Positions 38,766-50,512 of a stretch of 64,000 bases of DNA are shown in pieces. Position numbers and translations under genes: made by a program. Positions within the stretch are counted from its first letter, which is position 1. Each line of letters opens with the position of its first letter. Source of the stretch: Xestospongia muta (lineage: Eukaryota; Porifera; Demospongiae; Haplosclerida; Petrosiidae); assembly GCA_963693285.1 (NCBI GenBank), contig OY848917.1, forward strand, positions 9,362,192-9,426,191, read 5' to 3'. Below the pieces are notes generated by a model, which made no database searches, was not told the origin of the DNA, and saw only the letters and a program-made list of their open reading frames with translations.

Positions 38766-40547
38766 CTAGGTTTGACAGGAACATGAGGACAAATAGTAAT
38801 GACAAGTTATGATGTATATCCTCTTTAGAAAAAGCAAGTCATTAGTATACTTTGGGTATTACATACAAGCATATCCTACAGTTCACTGTCTTCCTGCAAG
38901 CACGACAGGTTATGTAAGAAGGCAAGGGACTTTCCTTCAATATTATAGTTTCTCTTTTTACAAGGAAATGTTTAACCATGTTTCAAAATCATTTTTTAGA
39001 AGACAATTTTAATTTAAGTTTCTTGTATTGATTCTTGCACTGAAAAGACAAAGAAAACTTTGTGACCTGCTTGTCAATTTTTGTGTCCAAGTTAACATAA
39101 CTAGGTACACGAAAGTTCACTAAGGGGAAATTTTAAAATTAGCAAATACACAATAGAAACTATGGGAACTTGAATTGATAGGATGATCTCTGAACTACAT
39201 GGTCATATTTTGGTAATATCATCAAATGATAATTGAAATATCAGAAGGAAATGTATCTATGTAGCTGACTTTATATGCATGTATGTGTTATAGTCTATGT
39301 ACAATAATAAAACCACAAGTCATTTTAATAATTAACTTTTTAAAATCAACATACATGTATGTTTCTCAACACAAATGATTATTAATTAATAATGATAAAC
39401 AATAATTATAGAACTTTTTGAGTACATCATAACTGACCTTGACAAATTATATGTCTAACCTCATCTGTTGTCTTCTGAGCTTCTTTACTATCTTCCTCAG
39501 GAATTATTAACTCTTTGGCTCACATAGGATTATCAGGGATACAAAGACCTGAATATTTTCTCTTCTTCTCCAACTTTTCTGAATTTCCAACAATCTCAGC
39601 CTTCTCTTCAAACTTACCATCTGTTTTCTTTTTTGTGGTGCTTCCTGGAAACGATAATGTCACAAACTTGTCACTAGTGAAATGATCATGGTACACCACA
39701 TTTTTTTATCATTTGAAATATTAAGATCTTATATCCACAATATCAACCTGACATGATAAAAGAAAGAATACATGTAAGTTGTATGTGTATACAAATAGGC
39801 AATATTATTACTGCCTGTCTGATTTGTTTAAGTATCAGTGATAATAGCAGTTTAACAATGACATTCTCTCAACTTGTAGTCATGTTGCACAAATTAAGTT
39901 TACGCTAATAATGCATTTTAAACCATATATATATATTGTTTGGAGTATGAACATCTATTGTGTTACTTTGATGTTTGAATATGTTTGTTTCAATCACGAC
40001 TTTGAAGCACAAAGTTCATAGTTACATTATACTACCACATTTGTACTTGATAAATATTTTAATTAAACTAATGACAAACTAGCCTGCACTGTTTATTCTA
40101 TTACATGACAGCACAGACTACAAAACGCTGTAGTAAAGGAATTGAATGTGCACTTTTTCTTAATGCAAGTTTTAAGCCTGTCCAGTAACTTGCTAACAAA
40201 TATCACACAAAATGGTTTATTAAAGCGTGTCACTTATAATGATTTACTGTCACATTTAATTTGGTTAGACAGTTAATCTCACTAATGTTGTGATATGAAT
40301 ATATAATACTAGGAACATTTTACATATTAATAAAATTAGCTACTATTAATTTTAAATTTTTATTATAACAAATGTTATTCAATGAGACTTTAATTAATAA
40401 AATTGCAAAAAACATGTACATTACATCTGATAAGATGATATGCCATACAATAATAAAATAAAGTGATAATCTAGTAAAGTGGACTTTTGATTGTGACAAT
40501 AGAAAGTCAAATATATATATATTATAAAATTAAATTTAAAAATGACT
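38766..40547. other. Spacer between trefoil copies 3 and 4
   Basis: Segments at 38770-39420 are closely repeated at 43975-44640. Apart from the decayed exon at 39460-39644 I see no gene. Confidence 0.5.
39460..39644 (-). pseudogene. Lys/Glu-rich exon with internal stop
   Basis: Between an acceptor (tttccag) and a donor (GTTAGA) the frame reads GSTTKKKTDGKFEEKAEIVG, then SEKLEKKRKYSG, a TGA near 39521, and AKELIIPEEDSKEAQKTTDE. The flanking spacer matches other units that lack it. It may be a leftover of the gene that also gave the transmembrane exon at 32722. Not recognised. Confidence 0.35.
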
Positions 40548-41156
40548 CTACAGTTTTGAAGACAGTGAAGATAGTCCAATGATATTAAAATGTAGCTCTT
40601 TCCATGGCATTGGGTCAGTATTCTGGTTAGTTTTTGCATTATTTTTTTCAATTTCTGTAACAAGCTGAACTCCATTGACATCTCCTACACTTAAGTAATA
40701 ATTCTGTCCATTATGTAAAGTTCTAAGTCTAACATTAATTTGAGTACCAATAGGTTCCATAGTAAACTCAGCTCCTGTACCTTGTGATCCCTACATACAA
40801 GATTAAAGTTTAAGTTGTCACATAAAATGATAATCTACTCACTAACGTCAGAGAGAATGGATGTATAACAGTTAATTCCATTTGTCCCATTTGACTCTGA
40901 CTAATGATCTGATTTGTAGTATTTGGTTTATCCCAAATTTTAAGATTAACTAAACAAAACATACTAATTAATATAGTTCAAATTAAATAGTACTTTGTAA
41001 AATCCAATATTATTAAAAAGAGGTAATTCTTTCAAACTTACAGGCATTATTTAAACTTGTGGTGCCAACAAGACCAATTCCTGGGATATGTGCCAAATGA
41101 TATCCAGTTCCATGACAGAACAGAACATTAGTGACATTAACTTTAATATCACACAT
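40548..41156 (-). CDS. Beta-trefoil-like protein, copy 4, with replaced N-terminus
   Basis: Exons 41156-41042, 40949-40843 and 40790-40548 give 154 aa. Exons B and C are full length and open. Exon A keeps VTNVLFCHGTGYHLAHIPGI and its donor. Upstream of it the usual N-terminus is replaced by sequence from the transporter intron, which happens to supply an in-frame ATG at 41156 (MCDIKVN). The usual promoter and 5' UTR exon are therefore absent. Copy 2 has the same junction. The gene could be silent; expression is undetermined. Confidence 0.55.
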
Positions 41157-41204
41157 ATCAGTAAAAGTAGTCACTTGCTTTAGTTTCAAAATATAATATA
41201 GAAT

Positions 41205-41880
41205 AAAACTTAGCTTTCTTTATGAAGGCTTTTACTAACTCTCTCAGAAATATTGCCATTCCAATGGTCAGTTGTGAATACAAGTTTCCTCATGAGAGTA
41301 ATTATATGTATCAGTATATTGTAATCTGATCACAATTCACAAATTGCTTCAAAACCAAACTTAATCTGTAAACAACACTTTTCCTGTATGTCTGGTCAAT
41401 TCATTGCTTACTGACACCCAATGACTGAATAACATTATACACATTTCCTTCATATATGGTGTAACTGATTTTAAGTAAACACTAACACCTTGTAGCTCTT
41501 TCCTGCTCCTACAGATAAAAAGCCTGTGTTTAGTATTATTATAACTCGCAAGTTTGAAACCAGTGAAATGTGTGAACTATTTGGAGGACTTTGGTCAAAA
41601 GTAGTATATCTGTTTCTACTTACCTTCCAAACTTTTTTAGGTTGCACTGTTTATTGTTCTGTAGTAGGATCAGCTTGGGCTAGCAGTCTACCTTTGAACT
41701 TTAATAGAGTAGAAGAATGTAAAGGAGAGGACTTTAAAGGACACATACTTCCAGAAGATGGGTGTGGCTATGCATATTGGTTGTGTCTTCTTGTTTGCTT
41801 GAGTTTTGATTTCCTTCTCTCTTCTTTTGTTAAAAGAGTAACTTGATGTGCAAGTTGGACTTGACCTATTATGTTTCAAA
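41205..41880 (+). pseudogene. Transporter exon 2 copy (truncated pseudogene 2)
   Basis: Matches the transporter intron tail and the first half of exon 2. The frame is open from about 41526 to 41846 (RKFETSEMCELFGG, SLPLNFNRVEECKGEDFKGH), then shifts within the loop after EDGCGY and breaks off near 41877 into trefoil exon A flank sequence. Confidence 0.85.
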
Positions 41881-42005
41881 TAGTACTTTCTAAGACCCAA
41901 TATCATTTAAAGAGATAACTGTTTCAAATGTATAGCCATTATTTAAACTTGTGATGCCTATAAGACCAATTCCTGGGATGTGTGCCGAATGATATTTAGT
42001 CCCAT
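41881..42005 (-). pseudogene. Trefoil exon A fragment
   Basis: The reverse strand of 41881-42005 matches the intron 1 and exon A part of the trefoil gene (text equivalent to GIGLVG), with substitutions and no donor match. Dead fragment. Confidence 0.7.
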
Positions 42006-42059
42006 TGTGTGATAAGTGCAGTTTTATTTCACTTAATATGTTAATTATTACATTACTGT

Positions 42060-42230
42060 TATTGATTTATATGTATTATCTGTAATGTTCCATTAATAAA
42101 GTCCTTACTAAATATCATGCTCAAATGAGTGTGCAAGTAGACATTGTCTAGAATCACTAGTTAACAAGATGTTTTCTAGCAGAGAAGTTCAAAGTCACCT
42201 TTCTTTCATAGCATCATCAACAACAAAGAG
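42060..42230. repeat. Direct repeat flanking the PPxY gene, left copy
   Basis: Similar to 43750-43940: 'tgttaattatt', 'ctgttattgatttatatgtat', 'gtaatgttccattaat', 'gatgttttc...gcagagaagt'. The two copies bracket the gene at 42485-43369. Confidence 0.7.
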
Positions 42231-42484
42231 AAACAACCACTACAGAGGAGAGATAGTGGAGCTGACAGTACTACAGACAATATTAGAAATAGACGCATGA
42301 TGTATGAAACCAGAGAACAGACTTACAGCTAGGGGACAGAAGGAAGGAGGTTCAGTAGTGGATGTAGGTAGGTGGGGGAGGGGTCTCAGGGGGAGGAGAC
42401 CACTCTAACTATACGCACCGTTCATATTATGGCTACTGGTAGATTTAACTTTGACTCTACTGTAAAGGATTGTAGTGTGTTTGA

Positions 42485-43369
42485 AGTCATCCATCCGTTT
42501 GCTTTGGAGATCAACCAAATTATGAGCCAACGAGGATAAATTCTCGTCCAAGATATCGTGGTGGACAGGATAATCCTAGATCAACAAATTTAAGCATTGA
42601 TTATATTACTGAATCTGTAAAAGGTGTAAACCTTGAAGCACCACCACCTTCTTATGAGGAATGTACCAAGAAACAAACTTTGGATGAGATAGAAGAAGAA
42701 TTGAAACGACTTTGGGAAGATCATTGCGAAGAGAACGGTCATGAAAAAGCTTGGATTACTTTGATAGCTTATTTACAGATTCATCATCCTTACAAATCTA
42801 ACCAAGAGCTCTTCTATAAAGTATGGGAAATTAAGTCACAGTATTCTCCATTGTCAAATTACACTATTGAGAAGAGAGTTTGGTTTAGAATGTGGGTAAA
42901 ACTATGTTTAAAGAAAAGGGAAGCTACCTGGTTTGATGTTAGTACCTTCATGTCGATGGCTTATGATGATCTTGTGAATACTACACTCCCTCTATTGAAC
43001 AAAGATGATCTTATTCCAGCTGTTACTAACCTTAATAAGGAAGGCCAAATTCAACCTATTGTACATCAATGGGAAAACACTGAAGAAAGAAGTCTATTAC
43101 TGTATTGGAATTACCACTTTTTTCATTGTGATTCAAAAGAGCAAGCTTGGGAAAATTTGTTAAAATACGTTGATACTAAGTTTCCTCTCAAAGATCATTA
43201 TGAATTAAGTCAAAAATTGTTTGTACTCTCAATAAATGTATCACCTGGTTTGTTTCTCATGAGTCAAGATAATCATTCAGAATATGTATACCATCTCAAG
43301 GTGTTCAATTCTCTGGCTAGTCTCTCAAGAAGAAAGGTCACATGGAAGCAACTATTCAAAGACCCTTAG
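42485..43369 (+). CDS. Uncharacterised PPxY protein with internal duplication
   Basis: The frame is open from 42485 to the stop at 43367-43369 (about 294 codons). No ATG opens it, so the true start lies in an upstream exon (candidates within 42160-42430) and the 5' boundary is unsure. Coded features in order: a basic, Tyr-rich stretch (RPRYRGG), a PPxY motif (APPPSYEE, near 42647) of the kind bound by WW domains of Nedd4-type ligases, then two helical repeats. Counting from the Leu codon at 42680, repeat 1 is about residues 8-87 and repeat 2 about 127-226. Matched text is EKAWITLIAYL/EQAWENLLKYV, SNQELFYKVW/DHYELSQKLF and KKREATWFDV/SRRKVTWKQL. No transmembrane segment or signal peptide. Not recognised as any known family. 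Confidence 0.65.
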   Translation, partial: SHPSVCFGDQPNYEPTRINSRPRYRGGQDNPRSTNLSIDYITESVKGVNLEAPPPSYEECTKKQTLDEIEEELKRLWEDHCEENGHEKAWITLIAYLQIHHPYKSNQELFYKVWEIKSQYSPLSNYTIEKRVWFRMWVKLCLKKREATWFDVSTFMSMAYDDLVNTTLPLLNKDDLIPAVTNLNKEGQIQPIVHQWENTEERSLLLYWNYHFFHCDSKEQAWENLLKYVDTKFPLKDHYELSQKLFVLSINVSPGLFLMSQDNHSEYVYHLKVFNSLASLSRRKVTWKQLFKDP

Positions 43370-46169
43370 AAAACTCTCGGTTCATGATTTTGTGTATTAA
43401 TAATAATTTTTGATCACGTGATAATGCTTTAAATGGCCAGAAACAAAACTGTAAATAAAATGACAGAATATGTTTGGAAGTCATAACATCTGGCAGAAGT
43501 GGGTGGAATCTGCTGTCTTTATGAAGATATAATACACACCTTTATCGTGTCGTTTGGGCAGGCAAATTTTATTATTTAACAACGTACATGTTTGGGCTAA
43601 CTTGAGATCAATATGTCATATCTGTGAATGTCTTTACATTACATTTTAGGTACAGTACCAAGAAGAGTATTATGTTAGGTTTATTGATTTCTTACACATT
43701 ACAATGTGTTCATGTGTAATAAGTGCTGTTCTATTTCACAAAAAATGATGTTAATTATTGTATTACTGTTATTGATTTATATGTATCTAAACTGTAATGT
43801 TCCATTAATCAATTCCTTACTAAATGACATATTAATTGAGGAATTAAAGTAAACATTGTCTACAGTCAGTAGCTATCAGGATGTTTTCCTGCAGAGAAGT
43901 CCAAGTCACTTCTGTTTGATAACATCATCTATGGATTATTGCTGGAATGTGTTTTATGAATCACTTGTACTAAGTTTGACAGGAACATGAGGACAAATAG
44001 TAATGACAAATTATAATGCATACCCTCTTTAGAAAAAGCAAGTCATTAGTACACTTTAGGTATTACATACAAACATATCCTACAGGTCACTGTCTTCCTG
44101 GAAGCAAGACAGGTTATGTAAGATAGCAAAGGGACTTCCCTTTGACAATATAATTTCTCTTTTTACAATGGAATGCTTAACCGTGTTTCAAAGTCATTTT
44201 TAGAAGACTGTTTTAATGGTAATTTTTTGTATTGATTCTTGCACTGAAAAGACAAAGAAAACTTTGTGACCTGCTTGTCCATTTTTGTGTCCAAGTTAAC
44301 ATACCTAGGTACATGAAAGTTCACTAAGGGAAATCTTAAAATTAGCAATCACATTATGGAAACTATCGGAACCTGAATTGATAAGATGCTCTCTGAACCT
44401 CATGGACATATTTTGGGAATATCATCAAATGATAAATGAAATATAATAGAAGGTAATATACCATGTAGCTGACATTATATACATGTATGTGTTATAGTCT
44501 ATGTACAATAATAAAACCACAAGTCATTTTAATAATTAACTTTTTAAATTAGCATACATGTATGTTTCTCAACACAAATGATCATCAATTAATAATGATA
44601 AACAATAATTATAGACCTTCTTGACTACATCATAACTGACCTTGACAAATTATATGGTGGTGGTCCATGTTTGGTATGGTTACCCAAGATAAAGTTTGGT
44701 GTTGATATGTGAAATTCCATTGAATCATGGATTAGGATAACCTCCATAGGACAAATAGTTTGGCATTGTCACAAATGGCTGTGACACAAATACTAACAGT
44801 TTTGAAGTAATTAATGACAATGTAAATGTGAATTATTAGTGTTCCATTGATTATAACAACAACTAATATACAAGTGATCTGGACAATATCTATTGTAAAA
44901 GAATACAATTGGACATCTTCATAATTTCATTTACAACAAACACAAATTAAGGTGACATCACACTAATGTGAGCCAGAGTTCTTTATCTGAGTGACATAAT
45001 GAAAACATTGAACAAGTTATGAACTGTTAGAGAGTTTATTCACCTTAAGATAGTTGTTACGAAATATGTCATTAATGTGATCTACTTGTGGGAGTATTCA
45101 ACGACATATGTCTCTAAAAATAGTACACTGGATTGTATTGGCAAATTTACTATACATATTGTGCATACTATAATATAAATATTATGTATACTTATAGCAT
45201 TATGGGTTCTGTACCCATAGATATTACAGTGGACTGTAGCAACAAAATTCCTAGTAACATTAATATATTTTCAATTAGTTTTATATTTCATATAGGATTC
45301 AGTCATGGTACACCACAACATTTTTTATCATTTGAAATATTAAGCTCTTATGTCCACAATATCAAGCTGACATGATAAAAGAAAGAACAAAGAATACATG
45401 TAAGTTGTATATGTATATGAACAGGCAGTGTCATTACTGCCTCTCTTATTTGTTTAAGTATCAGTGATAATAGCAGTTTAACAATGACATTCTCTTAACT
45501 TGTAGTTGTGTTGCACAAAATAATTTTACACTGATAATGCATTTTAAATTATATCTACGTTGTTTAGAAGTATGAACGTCTGTTGTGTTACTTTGATGTT
45601 TGACAATGTTTGTTTCAATAGGACTTTAAAGCACAAAGTTCATAGTTACATTATACTGCCACATTTGTACTTGATAAATATTTTAATTAAACTAATGACA
45701 AACTAGCCTGCACTGTTTATTGTATTACATGTAATAATGGAATTGAATGTGCATTTTTCTTGACTGTTTTCCTCATTAATGCAATTCTTAAGCCTGACCA
45801 GTAACTTGCTAACAAATGTCACACTGAATGGTTTATTAAGCCATGTCACTTATAATAATTTACTGTCACATTCAATTTGGTTATACAGTTAATGTCACTA
45901 ATGTTGTGATATAAATAAGTAATACTAGGGACATTTTACAAATTGGTGAATTAACTACTATTGGTTTTAATCCTTTATTACAAGAAGTGTTATTCAATGA
46001 AATCTTTATTAATAAAAGGCAAAAATAACATGTACATTACATCTGATAAAATGATATAGATATGCCATATAATAATAATTTAAAGTGATAATCTAATGAA
46101 GTTGACTTTTGATTGTGACAATAAATAGTCAAATATATATATATTATAAAATTAAATTTAAAAATGACT
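43370..46169. other. Spacer between PPxY gene and trefoil copy 5
   Basis: Includes the right direct repeat (43750-43940), a segment repeated from 38770-39420 (43975-44640), a decayed transmembrane exon (about 44690-44830) and unit spacer. An open frame at 45133-45375 (+) starts in duplicated spacer and I do not call it. Confidence 0.5.
43750..43940. repeat. Direct repeat flanking the PPxY gene, right copy
   Basis: Diverged partner of 42060-42230. Confidence 0.7.
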
Positions 46170-46376
46170 CTACAGTTTTGAAGACAGTGAAGATAGTCCA
46201 ATGATATTAAAATGTAGCTCTTTCCATGGCATTGGGTCAGTGTTCTGGTTAGCTTCTGCATTATTTTTCTCAGCTTCTGTAACAAGCTGAACTCCATTGA
46301 CATCTCCTACACTTAAGTAGTAATTCTGTCCATTATGTACAGTTCTAAGTCTAACATTAATTTGAGTACCAATAGG
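46170..46376 (-). pseudogene. Trefoil copy 5, deletion-truncated
   Basis: Only the last ~69 codons of exon C remain (to the stop at 46170). At 46376 it joins text that in copy 6 lies beyond the promoter (about 48527), so one deletion of roughly 0.7 kb removed the start of exon C, exons B and A, and the promoter. The junction has a GG microhomology. Confidence 0.85.
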
Positions 46377-47611
46377 GACTTTCTCTCTAATATTAGGCTT
46401 CTCTCTTTACAATGGAATTTTAAATTGTGTTTCACAGCTGACATCATTATTTAGAAGACTAATTTTTTTATATATGGATTGTGACTTGTTTTTTTGTGTG
46501 TGTCCAAGTTAATATTGCTAGATGAAAGTTAGTTATCTAGAAATCATTGAATATGTGACTTATCTAGGATACCTGAATTAATGAGATGATCTAAATATCA
46601 CATGGTCATACTTGCACCAACAAATGATAAATTATGATACAAGGAAGTGTACCTATGTACCTGAGAATGATTGTGTGTATATGTCATAGTCTATGTGTTA
46701 TGATGAAATGAATGGTGACAAAGGTAATTTTAATATTATTTTGTTAACTGTAATTATTAAAAATGGTTAGCAATACAAATAACCATTTAATTAAAATAAT
46801 AAAATAAAATAATAGTAATTGGTATATGATATCTGTCTCTAACAAATTATAGGGTGGTTCTTGAAATGAATCAGTAGACAAATTCATTGCTATATTAATT
46901 CAGCTGCAGCTGACAGTGTAAGAAGCCATATAGTCCTATTATCAATGGATGTTGTGATGACATACAAATAGTAATAGTACAAAGTTTATAACCCACAAAT
47001 ACTTTGAACGCTAAACTCTATATAAGCTGCAGATTCATGTATACTATTTCTTAACAAAGTATTGAGACTTTTGATCTAGATAGTACAGTATATATACCAG
47101 CACATCTGGTGGATGAGATCACTGGTATTCCCAGGTTTGTACAACATAACTATACACAATGTGTTATATGACATGACTTATTATGAGATATGGCATATTT
47201 AATGGTAGATAATCTTGTATATTGTCTTATATGCCAATATATCTCTTGTCCTATAAGTAATGGTGTTGCAACAAGTTCACTTAAAGAAGTACATTGTTTA
47301 TGACATTCCAGAGTAATGTGGTAGGTGTGGTTAATAATAATTATTTGATGGACTAAACATCAAATGTGTTATGAAATGAAATAAAATTTGTGAAAGTGAA
47401 AGCAATTCATTTCAAAAGGTACAACAACAAATGTTATTCAATCAAATTTTAGTAATAAAATTACAAAAGTAACATGTACATTACATCTGATAAGATGATA
47501 TAGATAGGCCATATAATAATAAAATAAATTGATAATCTAGTAAAATGGACTTTTAATTGTGACAATAGAGAGTCAAATTATATATATTATAATATTGATA
47601 AAATGATGACT
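46377..47611. other. Spacer between trefoil copies 5 and 6
   Basis: Matches 48527-50210 in outline, with a gap. No gene seen. Confidence 0.5.
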
Positions 47612-48251
47612 CTACAGTTTTGAAGACAGTGAAGATAGTCCAATGATATTAAAATGTAGCTCTTTCCATGGCATTGGGTCAATATTCTGGTTAGCTTCTG
47701 CATTATTTTTCTCAGCTTCTGTAACAAGCTGAACTCCATTGACATCTCCTACACTTAAGTAGTAATTCTGTCCATTATGTACAGTTCTAAGTCTAACATT
47801 AATTTGAGTACCAATAGGTTCCATAGTAAACTCAGCTCCTGTACCTTGTGATCCCTACATACAAGATTAAAGTTAAAGTTGTTACATAAAATGATAATCT
47901 ACTCACTAAAGTCAGAGTGGATGGATGAATAACAATTAATTCCATTTGTCCCATTTGACTCTGACTGATGATCTGATTTGTAGTATTTGGTTTATCCCAA
48001 ATTTTAAGATTAACTAAACAAAATATGCTAATTAATATAGTTCAAAAATCAATAGTACTTTGTAAGATCCAATATTATTAAAAAGAGATAATTCCTTCAA
48101 ACTTACAGACATTATTTAAACTTGTGGTGCCAACAAGACCAATTCCTGGGATATGTGCCAAATGATATCCAGTTCCATGACAGAATAGAACATTAGTGAC
48201 ATTAGTAGATGGACTGGTAACATTGTCTGGTATACTCATAAGATTAGCCAT
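47612..48251 (-). CDS. Beta-trefoil-like small protein, copy 6
   Basis: Exons 48251-48107, 48013-47907 and 47854-47612 (145, 107, 243 nt) give 164 aa in one frame. Core repeats are as in copy 1 (GTGYHLAHIPGIGLVGT, GSQGTGAEFTM, NYYLSVGDVNGVQLVTE, DPMPWKELHFNII). The N-terminus is MANLMSIPDNVTSPSTNVTN, unlike copies 1 and 3 but aligned with them from the same ATG. There is no upstream in-frame ATG, so this copy has no leader unless an upstream exon supplies one. A TATATAAA box lies at 48378-48385 on the minus strand. Confidence 0.78.
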
Positions 48252-48377
48252 GATGATTGCTAATAAAATAAAGACAACTATATAATAAGTATAAAGTTTT
48301 ATTGAAAAATTTTTTCCTCTTTTAGTTATTCTGCAATAGCTATAATTTGATGATAACTGTTAGTTGTTCTCAGATAC

Positions 48378-48385
48378 TTTATATA
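48378..48385 (-). promoter_or_regulatory. TATA box of trefoil copy 6
   Basis: TATATAAA on the minus strand, about 130 bp upstream of the ATG and conserved in copies 3 and 7. Confidence 0.6.
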
Positions 48386-50512
48386 TCCACCTTGACAGGA
48401 ACATAAGATGAAAATAGTATTGACAAGTTATGATGCAAAAACCTTGTTGGGACACTAGTACTTTACACCTAAAAGGTCACTGTTTTTCCTGTAAGTATGT
48501 AAAATGTAATGTGAGAAGACAAAGGGACTTTCCCTCTAATATTAGGTTTCTCTCCTTACAATGGAATGTTGAGCTGTGTTTCACAGCTGACATTATTTAT
48601 TTAGAAGACTAATTTTTTTATATATTGATTGTTACTTGTTCGTTTTGTGTGTCCAAGTTAATATTGCTAGATTAAAGTTAGTTATCTAGAAATCATTGAA
48701 TATTTGACTTATCTAGGATACCTGAATTAATGAGATGATCTAAATATCACATGATCATACTTGCATCAACAAATGATAAATCATGATACGAGCAAGTGTA
48801 CCTATGTACCTGAAAATATTGCGTGTATATGTCACAGTCTATGTGTTATGATGAAATGAATGGTGACAAAGGTCATTTTAATATTTGCTTGTGATCTGTA
48901 ATTATTAAAAAATGGTTAGCAATACAAATAACAATTTAATTAAAATAATAAAATAAAATTATAGTAATTGGTATATGATATCTGACTCTGACAAATTATA
49001 GGGTGGTCATCCTTGTATTGTCTTCCTAGGGAAAAGTTGGTATTGAGACTAGAATAAATGTCTGTTTGTAATGAATACACTGAAGGAGAGTGATCTGGAA
49101 TTAATATCTAATGTAAAAGGCAGACATTACTTTTCATTAATAACACATCATTAATTTTAATATAAGATTTACTCTTTAAGTGAGCTTGAGTTAGATATTT
49201 ACTCTATAGCAACATATGACAAGTTAAGAAATGCTAGAAAGAACCAATTCCACTTACTACACTCAAGTTAACTCATGTTACTAAAATGATGTATAGGTGG
49301 GAGTGTCCATATCCATACTGTCATCATACAGTAACATTGGATTAGAACTATATTATTAATATTAACTCTAGAAACTACTACATTGTGTATAGCTATACAA
49401 ATATTCAGCATTATGGAGTCTGTATCAACAAATATTACAGTAAGTTATAAATGAGCAATAAAAGTTCAGTATACTTTTGAATTATACAAGTTTAAGCACA
49501 TAAATAAATATATCTCATTGTCAATAGTGGTTATACTTTTCTCTTACAGTTAATTGTAATATTCATAACTTAGAAATGAAATATAAAGGCAAACTATCCT
49601 GCAATGAATCATTAAGCAAATTCATTGCTATATTTAGTTCAGTTGCAGTTGACATAGTGAGAAGCCATATAGTGCTATTATCAATGGAAGTTGTGATAAA
49701 ATACTGCAGCTAGTGAAAGTACAAAGTTTATAACCCACAAATACTATGTACATTAAACTCAATATAAGTTGAAGTTTCATGTATACTATTTCTTAACAAA
49801 GTATTGAGACTCATCATATAGTATATATACCAGCACATCACATCTGGTAGAAGAGGTCACCAATATATTCCTTGGCATATAACATATTTTCTATATTTGT
49901 TAATATCAACTCCAAATAATGTGATCATAACATTTTCATTAACAGTACCAGTCAACAATTATCAATTTGTTACATGTAATAGGAAAATGTATCCAATAGT
50001 ACTAAGATATGTAACATTGAAAGCATTTCTAATTTTTTATATAGAAATATAACGTTTTATTATTATGGTATTTATAGATGTAGGGACATAACTATACACA
50101 ATGTGTTATATGACTTGACTTATTATGAGATATGACATACTTAATGGTAGATAATCTTGTATATTGTCTTATATGCCAATATATCTTTTGTCCTATAAGT
50201 AATTCAACAGTAATGTGGTAGGTGTGGCTAATAATAATTATTTGATGGACTAAACATCAAATGTGTTATGAAATGAAATGAAATTTGTAAAAGTGAAAGC
50301 AATTCATTTCAAAAGGTACAACAACAAATGTTATTCAATCAAATTTTAGTAATAAAATTACAAAAGCAACATGTACATTACATCTGATAAGATGATATAG
50401 ATAGGCCATATAATAATAAAATAAATTGATAATCTAGTGAAATGGACTTTTAATTGTGACAATAGAGAGTCAAATATATATATATATATTATAATATTGA
50501 TAAAAGATGACT

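Larger units (their letters stand above)
47310..50210. repeat. Tandem 2.9-kb unit, copy 6
   Basis: This unit is almost identical to 50211-57650 once the LTR element there is removed; the exon C stop codons are 2901 bp apart. It spans trefoil copy 6, its promoter and spacer. Confidence 0.85.

Noticed and set aside
45133..45375. 80-codon plus-strand frame
   Set aside because: Begins in duplicated spacer, and the related copies at 36403, 49412 and 56940 do not keep the frame.
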